From Svornostia abyssi (GTDB taxonomy: Bacteria > Actinomycetota > Thermoleophilia > Solirubrobacterales > Solirubrobacteraceae), in assembly GCA_024666565.1 (NCBI GenBank), contig CP088295.1, forward strand, positions 2,480,001 through 2,544,000: a DNA stretch of 64,000 bases. The letters are read 5' to 3'. This document shows, one piece after another, positions 44,337 through 53,967 of this stretch; the stretch's first letter is position 1, and every line of letters starts with the position of its first letter. Below the pieces are notes generated by a model that did not search any database, had not been told where the DNA came from, and saw only the letters and a program-made list of their open reading frames with translations. Made by a program: the position numbers and the translations under genes.

Positions 44337-45695
44337 GTGTCTGCGTTGCACCCCGACATCGAAGAGCTGTTCGAGGACCAGGCCCGCCGTGAGGAGGAGC
44401 TGCCGGGGGCGCGCGGCCTGATCGTGGAGTTCGTCGCAGCCGCGCTGCTCGCTGGTGCTGTGCTCGCGATGACCACGCTGTTCCCGGGCGGGTCGTTCGC
44501 TTCGCCGGTCGTCCTCGGCGTGCTCGTGCTCGCCTACGCGCTCGCCTGCGCGGTCCGGTTCGATTTCGGTCTTGGCTACACGTCGCCGGTGCAGCTCATC
44601 GCGATCCCGATGTGGTTTGCGGTGCCGCCGGCGTTCCTGCCGGTGGCGATCGCGGCGGGCCTCGTGCTGCACAAGGCGGGGGAGCTCGCGGTGCTCGGCC
44701 GGCGCCGCCATCCCGTCGGGCTCGTCCTGACGATCCCTGACGCCTGGCACGCCGTCGGCCCCGCGCTGGTGCTGGGGACGGCCGGCGCGGTCGATCCGAC
44801 GTTCGCAGACTGGCCGATCTACGTGGCGGCGCTGTCGGCGCAGGTGCTGGTCGACGCCGTCGTCAGCACGGCGCGTGGCTGGGCCGAGCTCGGCGTGGCC
44901 CCGGAACTCCAGTTGCGCGCCATGGGGTGGGTGTTCGCGGTGGATGCGGCGCTCGCGCCGGTCGGTCTGCTCGCGGCGGTGGCGATGGCGCAGACGCCGG
45001 CGGCGCTGGTCTGTCTGTTCCCGTTGGTGGGGCTGCTGGCGGTGTTCGCGCGTGAGCGCGATCAGCGGATTCGGCAGGCGTTGCAGTTGTCGGGGGCGTA
45101 TCGGGGGACGGCGATCCTGCTCGGCGATGTGCTGGAGGCTGACGATGCCTACACCGGCGGTGAGCACACGCAGGGTGTGGTGGAGCTCGGCCTCGCCGTG
45201 GGGCGTGAGTTGGGGCTTGATGCGCAGGCGCTGCGGGACCTGGAGTTCGGGTCGCTCCTGCACGACATCGGCAAGCTGCGGGTGAGCAACGAGATCATCA
45301 ACAAGCCCGGGAAGCTGACGGAGGCGGAGTGGGAGATCATCCGCCGCCACCCGGTGGACGGGCAGGAGATGCTGTCGCGGGTCGGCGGGGCGCTGGAGAA
45401 GGTCGGCGAGATCGTCCGCGCGCACCACGAGCGCGTCGACGGCGGCGGCTATCCCGATGGGCTTGAAGGCGACGCGATCCCCATGGAGGCGCGGATCATC
45501 TGCGTCTGTGACTCGTACAGCGCGATGACGACCACGCGGTCGTACCGGCGGGCGATGAGTCGCGTCGACGCGTTCGAGGAGCTGCGGCGCTGCTCTGGCC
45601 AGCAGTTCGATGCACGGGTCGTCGAGGCGCTCATCCGGATCGTGGAACGGACACCGGACACCGGCGTGCCCCATCTGCGCGTCGCCGCCGGGTGA
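44337..45695 (+). CDS. Membrane HD-GYP phosphodiesterase (tandem copy 1)
   Basis: 452 residues. Residues about 25-245 hold 6-8 membrane helices without a recognisable named sensor domain. The cytosolic HD-GYP domain (about 265-450) has LLHDIGKL (HD pair), RRHPVDGQEML, AHHERVDGGGYPDGL (HH and GYP) and CDSYSAMTTTRSYR, all the metal and substrate residues expected for cyclic di-GMP hydrolysis. GTG start at 44337; weak ribosome site. About 75% similar by eye to the next gene; they arose by tandem duplication. Confidence 0.9.
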   Translation: MSALHPDIEELFEDQARREEELPGARGLIVEFVAAALLAGAVLAMTTLFPGGSFASPVVLGVLVLAYALACAVRFDFGLGYTSPVQLIAIPMWFAVPPAFLPVAIAAGLVLHKAGELAVLGRRRHPVGLVLTIPDAWHAVGPALVLGTAGAVDPTFADWPIYVAALSAQVLVDAVVSTARGWAELGVAPELQLRAMGWVFAVDAALAPVGLLAAVAMAQTPAALVCLFPLVGLLAVFARERDQRIRQALQLSGAYRGTAILLGDVLEADDAYTGGEHTQGVVELGLAVGRELGLDAQALRDLEFGSLLHDIGKLRVSNEIINKPGKLTEAEWEIIRRHPVDGQEMLSRVGGALEKVGEIVRAHHERVDGGGYPDGLEGDAIPMEARIICVCDSYSAMTTTRSYRRAMSRVDAFEELRRCSGQQFDARVVEALIRIVERTPDTGVPHLRVAAG

Positions 45696-45704
45696 TTCTG
45701 ACAC

Positions 45705-45740
45705 GAGCGTCACCCAGGTAGGAAATTCGTCTGGACGCTC
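45705..45740 (+). promoter_or_regulatory. Structured leader element before HD-GYP gene 2
   Basis: GGTAGGAAATTCGTCTG (45717-45733) lies between GAGCGTC (45705-45711) and GACGCTC (45734-45740), a 7-bp stem; CCAG (45714-45717) and CTGG (45731-45734) can extend it. The stem bases differ from those before gene 1 but stay complementary. It ends 56 nt before GTG 45790, the same distance as in gene 1; TGCCGA also recurs 19 nt before both starts. Confidence 0.5.
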
Positions 45741-45789
45741 GGTCAGTTAGCTCACGTGCGGGGGAGTGGCTGCCGAATCACGGGCAGAC

Positions 45790-47145
45790 GTGTCCACACT
45801 GAACCCCGAGATCGAAGAGCTGTTCGAGGAGCAGGGCGCCCGCGAGGCGTCGGCTCCGCCGCTGCGCACCCTCGGCGTCGAGGTGACCGCGGGTGTCGGA
45901 CTCGTGCTCGCCGTCCTCGCGATGACGACGCTCTTCCCAGGCGGAGCGTTCGCGCCGCCGGTGGTGGTCGGCGGACTCGTGGTGGCGTACGCTCTGGCGG
46001 CGCTTGTCCGGTTCGACATCGGACTTGGCTTCACGTCACCGGTCCAGCTCGTGTTCGTCCCGATGTGGTTCGCTGTCCCGCCGGCGTTCCTCCCGGTGCT
46101 CGTCGCTGCGGGCCTCGTGCTCGAGCAGCTCATCACGATCGCGATGACGAAGCGCGCTCGCCATCCGCTGCGGGTGCTCAGCAGCGTGCCCGACGCCTGG
46201 CACGCCGTGGGCCCCGCGCTCGTGCTCGGCTTCGCGGGGGTCACCGAGCCGTCCTTTGCCGACTGGCCGGTGTTTGCAGCGGCGCTCGGCGCGCAGGTCA
46301 CGATCGATTTTGCGACGCTCACCCTGCGCGGCTGGGCAGACCTCGGCATCACGCCAGATCTGCACCTCCGGGCCACGGCCTGGATCTACGCGGTGGATGT
46401 CGCGCTCGCGCCGGTCGGGCTGCTCGCCGCGATCGCCATGACGCAGACTCCGGTCGCTGTCGTCTGCCTGCTTCCGCTTCTCGGGTTGTTCGCGGTCTTC
46501 GCACGCGAACGTGACGAGCGGATTCGTCAGGCGCTGCAGCTCTCGAGTGCCTACCGCGGCACCGCGATCCTGCTTGGCGATGTGCTCGAGGCCGACGACC
46601 AGTACACCGGCGGCGAGCACACACAGGGTGTTGTGTCCCTCGGGCTCCGGGTCGGACGAGAACTGGGGCTGAGCGCACAACAGTTGCGTGATCTGGAGTT
46701 CGGCTCGTTGCTGCATGACATCGGCAAGCTGCGGGTCAGCAACGAGATCATCAACAAGCCCGGCAAGCTCTCCGAGGCCGAGTGGGCGCTTATCCGCCGC
46801 CATCCTGTCGACGGGCAGGAGATGCTGGCCCGGGTCGGCGGGGCCCTGGAGCAGGTCGGGGAGATCGTTCGCGCGCATCACGAGCGCGTCGACGGGGGCG
46901 GCTACCCCGACGGCTTGAAGGGCGACGAGATCCCGATGGAGTCCCGGATCATCTGCGCGTGCGATGCGTACAGCGCGATGACGACGAACCGGTCGTATCG
47001 GCCGGCGATGCCTCGCGTCGAGGCCATCGCCGAGCTGCGCCGGTGTGCGGGCGAGCAGTTCGACGTCCAGGTCGTGGAGGCGCTCGTCCGGGTCGTCAAT
47101 GAGACACCCGAAGCTGCGGTTCCACACCTGCGCCTCGCGGTGTAG
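45790..47145 (+). CDS. Membrane HD-GYP phosphodiesterase (tandem copy 2)
   Basis: 451 residues from GTG 45790. An in-frame GTG at 45766 also exists, but alignment with copy 1 (VSTLNPEIEELFEEQ against VSALHPDIEELFEDQ) and the spacing of the shared leader element favour 45790. Multi-helix membrane half (about 25-245), then HD-GYP half with LLHDIGKLRVSNEIINKPGKL, AHHERVDGGGYPDGL and CDAYSAMTTNRSYR. All active-site residues are kept, so both copies should hydrolyse cyclic di-GMP. The membrane halves differ more than the catalytic halves, suggesting different inputs. Confidence 0.89.
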   Translation: MSTLNPEIEELFEEQGAREASAPPLRTLGVEVTAGVGLVLAVLAMTTLFPGGAFAPPVVVGGLVVAYALAALVRFDIGLGFTSPVQLVFVPMWFAVPPAFLPVLVAAGLVLEQLITIAMTKRARHPLRVLSSVPDAWHAVGPALVLGFAGVTEPSFADWPVFAAALGAQVTIDFATLTLRGWADLGITPDLHLRATAWIYAVDVALAPVGLLAAIAMTQTPVAVVCLLPLLGLFAVFARERDERIRQALQLSSAYRGTAILLGDVLEADDQYTGGEHTQGVVSLGLRVGRELGLSAQQLRDLEFGSLLHDIGKLRVSNEIINKPGKLSEAEWALIRRHPVDGQEMLARVGGALEQVGEIVRAHHERVDGGGYPDGLKGDEIPMESRIICACDAYSAMTTNRSYRPAMPRVEAIAELRRCAGEQFDVQVVEALVRVVNETPEAAVPHLRLAV

Positions 47146-47166
47146 TCGGCCACGAGGCGCAGGCGG

Positions 47167-47183
47167 ACCGGCACGAGGCCGGT
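47167..47183. terminator. Small hairpin between HD-GYP gene 2 and the MFS gene
   Basis: ACCGGC, loop ACGAG, GCCGGT. It sits in the 188-bp gap between convergent genes (47146-47333); short open frames in that gap do not look like protein and nothing else is visible there. Confidence 0.35.
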
Positions 47184-47333
47184 GTCATCAGATCACTTAG
47201 CGGCGGCCGGGCATGGGGATCCTCCGATCGGGTGACAGGGTCGCGACGATCCGTGCGGCGCGGCATCCGGCCGCGACGCAGGTGATCTGGGGATCGGGAC
47301 CGTTGCGGGGTCCGACGATGTGGGACGGCGACG

Positions 47334-48586
47334 TCACGTCACTCCGCCCTGGGGAACAGATGTCACGGCGGTCACCGCGGGGCGCCTCGAGCCTGTCGCG
47401 GCTCGGCTGCGTGCGGGGCGCGAGAGCGCCAGTCCGAGCGAGAGGACCACGCAAAGGCCGAGCCCGCCCGCGAGTAGGTACACCTGGGCGGGGGACAGCA
47501 GCTCACTCAGGCCGCCACCGATGAGGTAGCCGACGCCAGGTGCCGCGAGCGCGAGGCTTTCGGTGGCACCACTGGTCTGTGCCCGCACCGCGGGCGGGAC
47601 CGCTTCGAGGGTGACAACCGTCAGCGTCGACCAGAACAGCCCGTTGCCCATCCCGCCACAGACCGCGGCGGCATAGGCGACGAGGAGCGACTCCGCCACA
47701 CCGAAGACGATGTACGAGCCCGCGAACAGCGCTCCGGCCAGGACGAACGTGCCGAGCATGGACCAGCGGCGCAAGAAGGTGAAGGACAACCCCCGAGCAG
47801 CAGGCCGACGCCCCAGACGGTGAGCAACGTCGCGTACGACGCCGTCGTGCCGCCGAGTGTCCCCTCGATGTACGGGATCAGGATCGGCTCGTCCATGAAC
47901 AGCAGCACGAGCAGCAGCGCGGAGGCGAACAGGATCGCCGCGACACTCGGCGTCGCCGAGAGCATCCGCAGCGCTTCCCGGACGCTCACGGAGGGAGCGT
48001 GCTCGTCTGCGGTGCCCGCCGCCGACCCGTTCAGCCGCCACGTGGTCATCGCGAGCCCGGTGAAGACCCCGGCTGCGGCGAGCACGCCGGCTTGCGTGCC
48101 GACGAGCGCCGTTATGGTCCCCGCCAGTGCCGGGCCCAGCACGTTGATCGCCCCGGCACTCACATTCATCGCCGCGATGCCCTCACGGAGCTTGCCGTGT
48201 TCGTCGAGCAGGTTGGACGCCGCGGTGCGAGTCAGCACGCGCCCGATGGCGGCCGAGGTGGAGAGGGCGAACGTCAGCGCGTACAGCACCGGAAGCGGCG
48301 CGTGGGTCAGGGCCGCGAGCACGAACGCCACGGCTGCCGCACCGAGGTACAGTCCTCCGAGCGCCGTGCCGAGCCGGACGGTGCCGAGCCGGCCCGCGAG
48401 AGGCGCAATGACCAGCGAGGGCCCGAAGCGGGTCGCCATGAGCAGGGCGGCCACCGCCAGGGCGCTGTGCGTGCGGTCGTACACGAACACCGCGAGGGCG
48501 ATGCCCACGAGCCAGTCTGCTGCCTCGTCAAGCGTGTAGGTCGCGAGGAGCCGGCCGAACGGGTGGATGCGGAGTGCTGACACCAC
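47334..48586 (-). CDS. MFS transporter (one-base frameshift)
   Basis: With one base restored in the C5 run at 47790-47794 the product is 417 residues with about 12 membrane helices. N-terminal half: DEAADWLVGIALAVFVYDRTHSALAVAALL and RLGTVRLGTALGGLYLG (short cores), middle loop with GSAAGTADEHAPSVSVREAL, C-terminal half SMLGTFVLAGALFAGSYIVFG and the tail. It resembles MFS_3/enterobactin-exporter-like (EntS) permeases, so drug or metabolite export is likely. GTG start at 48586 is 10 nt after TACGTT of the promoter at 48597-48624. As written, the gene reads as two overlapping fragments. Confidence 0.82.
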
Positions 48587-48596
48587 GTCAGGCGGG

Positions 48597-48624
48597 AACG
48601 TAGTCGTACCCAGCGCGTTGACAA
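48597..48624 (-). promoter_or_regulatory. Promoter of the MFS gene
   Basis: On the minus strand: TTGTCA (48624-48619), 16-bp spacer, TACGTT (48602-48597), 10 nt before the GTG start. Predicts a near-leaderless transcript. Confidence 0.55.
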
Positions 48625-48788
48625 GCGCTCGTTTCGCTTTGTGTCACCTTTGGGGCGAAACCTGTGCAATACGCACCGGATCACGGCACCACGACCCCCC
48701 GATTCTCGGGATGTTCACCATCCCCACATCCGTCCGAGGCTGAGCGCCAGAGTCGCGGAACGCTTCGAATCTGCCGGTATCTCGGGGG

Positions 48789-51700
48789 ATGGGTGCGCTC
48801 CGGCGTCTTCTGCTGCTGCCCGTGGTCACATGGACCGCGTTCGCGCTCGCGGGCGGACCGGTCCACGCCGCGTCGCTGCCGCGTGCCCCGGATGCGTATC
48901 CGTTCGAGCTCGGCGGCGACGTCCACGCGCTCGCGCGCTCCGGCGACACGCTCTTCCTGGGAGGCGACTTCACGTACCTCGGGCCTCGGGTCGAGGGGCT
49001 CGCCGCGCTCGACGGCACGGGCGCGCCGAGCGCCGGCTTCCCGGAGACCGAGGACGGGGCGGTGCGGGCAGTGGCGCCCGACGGGGCGGGTGGCTGGTAC
49101 GTCGCCCGGCTCGTTCAGCGAGATCGGCGGCGTCGACCGCCTGGGGCTCGCGCACGTCCTCGCCGACGGATCGGTCGACGCCGGGTTCGACGCCGGGCTG
49201 AGCGGCTATGTCGATCCGCGGGCGCTGGCACTCGACGGTGGGACGCTGTATGTCGGCGGCACGCTCGGTGCCATCGGTGGAGGGCAACGAACCGGCCTTG
49301 CGGCCGTCGACGCGGTCACCGGCGATCTGCTGCCCTTCGACGCGCAGCTCGACGGCGACGTCCGCGCGCTGGAGTTGCACGGCGGACGGCTGTACGTCGG
49401 TGGCCTGTTCGATGTGGCGGGCGGGTCCCCGCGGGCGGGCGCGGCGGCGTTCTCCACGGCCACGGGCGCGCTCACCGCGTTCGCGCCGCAACTTGCAGAC
49501 GGCGACCAGCTGGGCTCGGTGGCCGCGCTCGACGCGGGCGGCGGTTGGCTGTACGTCACGGGCGGCTTTGACACCGCTGCCGGGGCGACCCACGAGCGGA
49601 TCGTCGCGGTCGATCTCGTGACCGGCGCGCCGAACCCCGCATGGACGCCGCGGCTCGATCAGGTGATGCCGTACGTGGCCTACGCACCGGACACGCAGAC
49701 CGTGTTCGCGGGCGGTGCGCACGCCTGGTTGAACCGGGACACGCCGGGACAGCAGTTCTCCGCGCTGCACGGCATCGATGCCGGCGGGTCGGCCGAGCCC
49801 GGACTCCCGTGGACCGGTGGCTGCTCGTCGATGACGCTCGTCGGCCCCATCCTGTATCTCGCGTGCTTGTTCTCCGAGGGCGCCCGGTACCCGATGATGG
49901 TGCGCGGATACGACGTCCGGACGTGGACGGAGGTGTTCTCCGCACGGTTGCGTGGCGACGCCTCCACCGGAGACTCGGAGGTCCGGGCGATCGGCGCGGC
50001 CGGGGGCGTCGTCGTCGTGGGCGGGTTCTTCCAGACCATCGGCGGGCGGGTGCAGGACCGGCTCGCGGCAGTCGACATCGCCACGGGCGAGGCGCTGCCG
50101 TTCAACCCGGGCGCCGATGGGACCGTGCGGGCGCTCACGGTGGTCGACGGGGACCTCGTGGCGGGCGGCGACTTCACGACGGTCGGCGGGGCGACGCGGC
50201 GCGGCCTCGCGCGACTCGACCCGCTCACCGGCGCGCCGCGGGCGTGGGACCCGAACGTCACGGGTGGCGGCGTCCGCGCCCTCGCCCGAGACGGCAACGC
50301 GTTGTACGCCGGTGGCGAGTTCACGTCCGTGGGCGGTCAGGTCCGCACGCTGGCGGGCGCGGTGGCGCTCGACACCGGCGCGCCCCTCGCGTTCGCTCCC
50401 CAGGTCACGGGGACACGGGTCAACGCGCTCGCGGTCGACGATGACGGGGTGCTGCTCGGCGGGCGGTTCACCGCGGTCGGCGGCGCGCCGCGGGCGGCGC
50501 TCGCGGCGGTGGACCCCGGGGGCGCCGTCCGGGCGGGCTGGGACGCAGCGCTCGCGACGGCGGGTGGCGCGCCGGAGGTGCACGCGCTCGCACGCGATGG
50601 CGCCGATGTGTTCGCCGGCGGCGCGTTCACCAGCGCCGGCGGGGCGGCGCGGCGGCATGTCGCGGCGCTCGACGCCGCAGACGGCGGTGTACGCGCCTGG
50701 GACGCCGGGCTGACGGAGGGGATCTCCGTGCAGGCGATCGCGGTGCGCGACGATGACGTGCTCCTGGGCGGGTCCCGCACGCCCCCGGCGTGGGACGGGG
50801 ACACCGCGATCTTCAGTCGTCACCGTCGCAGTGACGGCCGCGCCGTCGAGTCGCTCATCGAGATCGACAGCGTGATCCGCGCCCTGCATGTCGACCGCGC
50901 GTCCGTCTACCTCGGCGGATCGTTCGCGTGGGTGGGGATCCGCCCGCGCGCGCGTCGCTCCTTCACGTCGCTGACGTCTCCACCGGAGAACGAGCGGTCG
51001 CCCGCGGTCACCGGGACGCTCGAGGAGGGGGAGACCCTGACCTGCGCGCCAGGAGGGTGGGCGAACGACCCCGTCACCTACACGTACGCCTGGCTGCGCG
51101 ACGGGAACGCGATCGACGGCGCGACCGCAGCGACCCGGGTGGTCACGGCCGCAGACGCGGCGGCCGCGGTGACCTGCTCGGTCACGGCGCGCAACCGCGG
51201 TGGGGCGGCATCGGCGGTATCGGCGCCCGCGGGCTCGCCCGCCCCGCCCTCCGCGGACGCGCTGCCGATGGTGACGGGAACGGCGGCCTACGCATCGGAG
51301 CTCACCTGCGCGCTCGGGACCTGGAGCGGGAGCGTGACGTCGCAGTCGGTGCAGTGGCTGCGCGACGGTGACCTCATCGACGGCGCCACCGCCGCGACGT
51401 ACACGCTGGTCAACCCCGACGCGGGCCGGGCGATCTCCTGCCGGGTGACCTCGACCGGCGCCGGTGGGCAGACCGCCGCGACGTCGGCGGTCGTGACCGT
51501 GCCGGACCGGCCGGTGCTCACGGGCGCACCGGCGATCACGGGAACGGCGGCGCCCGGTGAGACCCTGACCTGCACGGCCGGCACCTGGACGTCGGCGACG
51601 GTGCTCGGATACGCCTACACCTGGCGAGCCGACGGGGTCGTCGCCGCAACGGGGAGCACCTACACCGTCGCCGAGGCCGACCGGACCCGGACCCTGCAGT

Positions 51701-52473
51701 GCGAGGTCGTCGCCACGAACGACGGCGGCTTCGCCAGCGCCCTGACGGCCGGGGTCGTCGTGCCCGGGCTTCCTCCGGTGAACACCGCGGTCCCGCGGAT
51801 CTCCGGCACCGCACGGGCCGGCGGCGTCCTGACGTGCACGCCCGGGTCGTGGACGGGCCCCGTCGACGGGCGCGAGTACGAGTGGCACGTCGACGGGGAG
51901 ACCCGGCTGCCCTTCCCCAACGACCGGCTGACGCTCACCGGGGCCGACCGCGGGAAGTCCGTGCGCTGCCGGGAGACCGCGCGCAGCTGGCAGTGGGGCG
52001 CCGCTGCCGCCGACTCGGCCGCGGTGATCGTCGGATCGGACCCGCCGAGTACCGGTGCCGAGCCGCCGGCCGGTGGCACGCCTCCGACGCCGGCCGCGGA
52101 CCCGTCACCGCCGGCCGACACGCCGCCGCCGCCCGACGCGGCGCCCCGCACCGGTGCGCCGCTGCCCGGGGGCACGCCGGCGCCGATCCGTCTGACGGGC
52201 GGCCGCGGTGCGGATGTCCTGCGTGGCATGGGCGGCGACGACCGTCTGGCGGGTGGGGCCGGTGACGACCGGCTTCACGGGGGCGCGGGGCGCGACCGGC
52301 TCACCGGCGGGCCGGGCCGCGACGCGCTCGACGGCGGGCCCGGTGACGACGTGCTCGACGCTCGCGACGCGGCGGGCGGCGACCGCCTGACGTGCGGCGC
52401 GGGCCGGGACCGCGCCTTCGCCGATCGCGGAGACCGGGTCGCGCGCGACTGCGAGCGCGTGATCCGCCGCTGA
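48789..52473 (+). CDS. Large secreted beta-propeller / Ig-like / RTX protein (one-base frameshift)
   Basis: With one C removed at 49105-49107 the product is 1227 residues. Signal peptide MGALRRLLLLPVVTWTAFALAGGPVHA. Residues about 35-720: about 11-12 repeats of roughly 50 residues (V-x-AL-x-x-x-G-x-x-Y-x-GG-x-F-T-x-x-GG-x-x-R-x-x-LAA-x-D), a delta-60-type propeller. Residues about 735-1080: four Ig-like repeats, each with TLTC..GTWT and W-x-x-x-G and CxVTA. A Pro-rich linker precedes C-terminal calcium-binding nonapeptides (about 1135-1200: GGDDRLAGGAGDDRLHGGAG). Cell-surface or released; probably adhesive. The C-terminus CERVIRR is common to RTX proteins of this group. Confidence 0.83.
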
Positions 52474-52475
52474 AC

Positions 52476-53846
52476 TCAGCCCAGCGTCGCGGCGATCTCG
52501 CCGAGGGCGTCGTCGAACGCCGCGGTGTGGCGGTCGACGTCGGCCTCCGCGGTCGCCGGGCTCATGAGCGCCATGTTGTGAAACGGCGTGATGAGCACGC
52601 CGCGGTTCAGCGCGTGGAGGTGCAGGAACTGCTCAAGGCCCTCGTGCCCGATTGCGGCCGAGGCGCCGCCGTCGCGGGGCGGTTCGGCGGAGAACCGGTA
52701 CTCGGCGCGCGCGCCGAGCTGCGTGACGTGCCACGGCACGCCGTGCCGGGCGAGGACGTCGCGCACGCCGTCGGCGAACCGTCCCGCCAGCGCGATCGTG
52801 TGCGCGTACGCGTCGTCGGTGAGCACCTCGCCGAGGGCCGCGCGCGCGGCGGCCATCGACAGCGCGTTGCCGGCCAGCGTGCCGCCGACCCCGCCCACGT
52901 CTTCGATGTCCGCGTCGCGGTCGGCCAGCATCCGCGCGGCGAGCTCCGCGCGCATGCCGAACGCGCCGGTCGGCACCCCGCCCGCGATCGCCTTGCCCAC
53001 GACGACGATGTCCGGGTCCAGGCCCCACGCCTGCGTGCAGCCGCCCGGGCCGGCGCTCAGCGTGTGCGTCTCGTCGATGAGCAGCAGCGTGCCGGTCTCG
53101 GTGCACAGACGCCGCAGCTCGTCGTGGAAGCCGGGCTCGGGCAGCACGATGCCGATGTTCGTCAGCGCCGGCTCGGTGAGCACCACGGCGACGTCCTCGT
53201 GGCGCAGCTCGCGCTCCAGGGCGTCGAGATCGTTGAACTCCACCGCGCGCGTCGTCTCGCGGACGTCGAACGCCGGTCCGACGTTGCCCTCGCGCACGGC
53301 GGGCCGCCCGTCCTCCAGCGTGATGAACGCCTCGTCGACGGTGCCGTGGTAGCAGTAGCTGAACACCAGGACCTTCGGCCTGCCCGTAATCGCGCGGGCC
53401 ATCCGCAGCGCGAACCGGTTGGCGTCGGTGGCGCTCACCGTGAACTGCCAGCGGTCGACGCCGAAGCGCCGGGTCAGCTCCGTCCCGACCCAGGCCGCGT
53501 CCTCGGTGGGGAGCATCGCGGTCGCGCCGCGCGCGTAGCGGTCGGTGATCGCCTCCACGATCGGCGCCGGCCCGTGGCCGGTCATCGCGCCGGTGTCGCC
53601 GAGGCAGAGGTCGGCGTACGTGTGCCCGTCGATGTCCGTCACCGTCGCGCCGCGCGCCTCGCGCAGGACGAGGGGGACGGGGGAGGCCCAGCGCAGCATC
53701 CAGCTCATCGGCACGCCCCCGAGCAGCGACTCGCGCGCCCGTGCCGCGTGGGCGACGGACGCTGGGTGCTCACGCTCGAACCGCTCGGTCTCGCGGGCGA
53801 GCAGCGGGGTCAGCGCGGTGTCGGACGGGGCGATCGGGCCGGTCAT
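52476..53846 (-). CDS. Class-III aminotransferase (glutamate-1-semialdehyde aminomutase-like)
   Basis: 456 residues from ATG 53846. PLP enzyme of the GSAM/HemL branch: DLCLGDTGAMTGHGPAPIV, FTVSATDANRFALRMAR, YCYHGTVDEAF, LLLIDETHTLSAGPGG and the Schiff-base lysine in IVVVGKAIAGGVPTGAFG. The normal HemL motif GSEA-x-x-xA is SATDANRFA here, so it is probably not the haem enzyme but an amino-group transferase or racemase-like relative of unknown substrate. The open frame continues upstream but the extension looks non-coding. Ends 3 bp from the convergent RTX gene. Confidence 0.82.
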   Translation of the reverse strand: MTGPIAPSDTALTPLLARETERFEREHPASVAHAARARESLLGGVPMSWMLRWASPVPLVLREARGATVTDIDGHTYADLCLGDTGAMTGHGPAPIVEAITDRYARGATAMLPTEDAAWVGTELTRRFGVDRWQFTVSATDANRFALRMARAITGRPKVLVFSYCYHGTVDEAFITLEDGRPAVREGNVGPAFDVRETTRAVEFNDLDALERELRHEDVAVVLTEPALTNIGIVLPEPGFHDELRRLCTETGTLLLIDETHTLSAGPGGCTQAWGLDPDIVVVGKAIAGGVPTGAFGMRAELAARMLADRDADIEDVGGVGGTLAGNALSMAAARAALGEVLTDDAYAHTIALAGRFADGVRDVLARHGVPWHVTQLGARAEYRFSAEPPRDGGASAAIGHEGLEQFLHLHALNRGVLITPFHNMALMSPATAEADVDRHTAAFDDALGEIAATLG

Positions 53847-53967
53847 GCCTGGGCATGATCGCGCGTCTCGACAAGATGCGACCCATCGTCGCTTGCACCT
53901 TGACGGCGCACCCGTGAGACTGCTCGGCGTGACGGCGGTGGAGGAGGGCACTCGGGAGAGCTCACGG

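Noticed and set aside
44202..45713. N-terminal extension of the secreted-protein gene across the HD-GYP gene on the other strand
   Set aside because: The extension is antisense to a conserved gene; a signal peptide and ribosome site mark the real start at 44201.
47146..47333. Short open frames on both strands between HD-GYP gene 2 and the MFS gene
   Set aside because: No ribosome site, no family resemblance and Arg/Pro-rich composition; the gap is better read as non-coding.
14087..52473. Repeats in the secreted proteins as a possible CRISPR or DNA repeat array
   Set aside because: The repeats are protein-level (propeller, Ig, RTX) with diverged DNA; no regular identical repeats with unique spacers.
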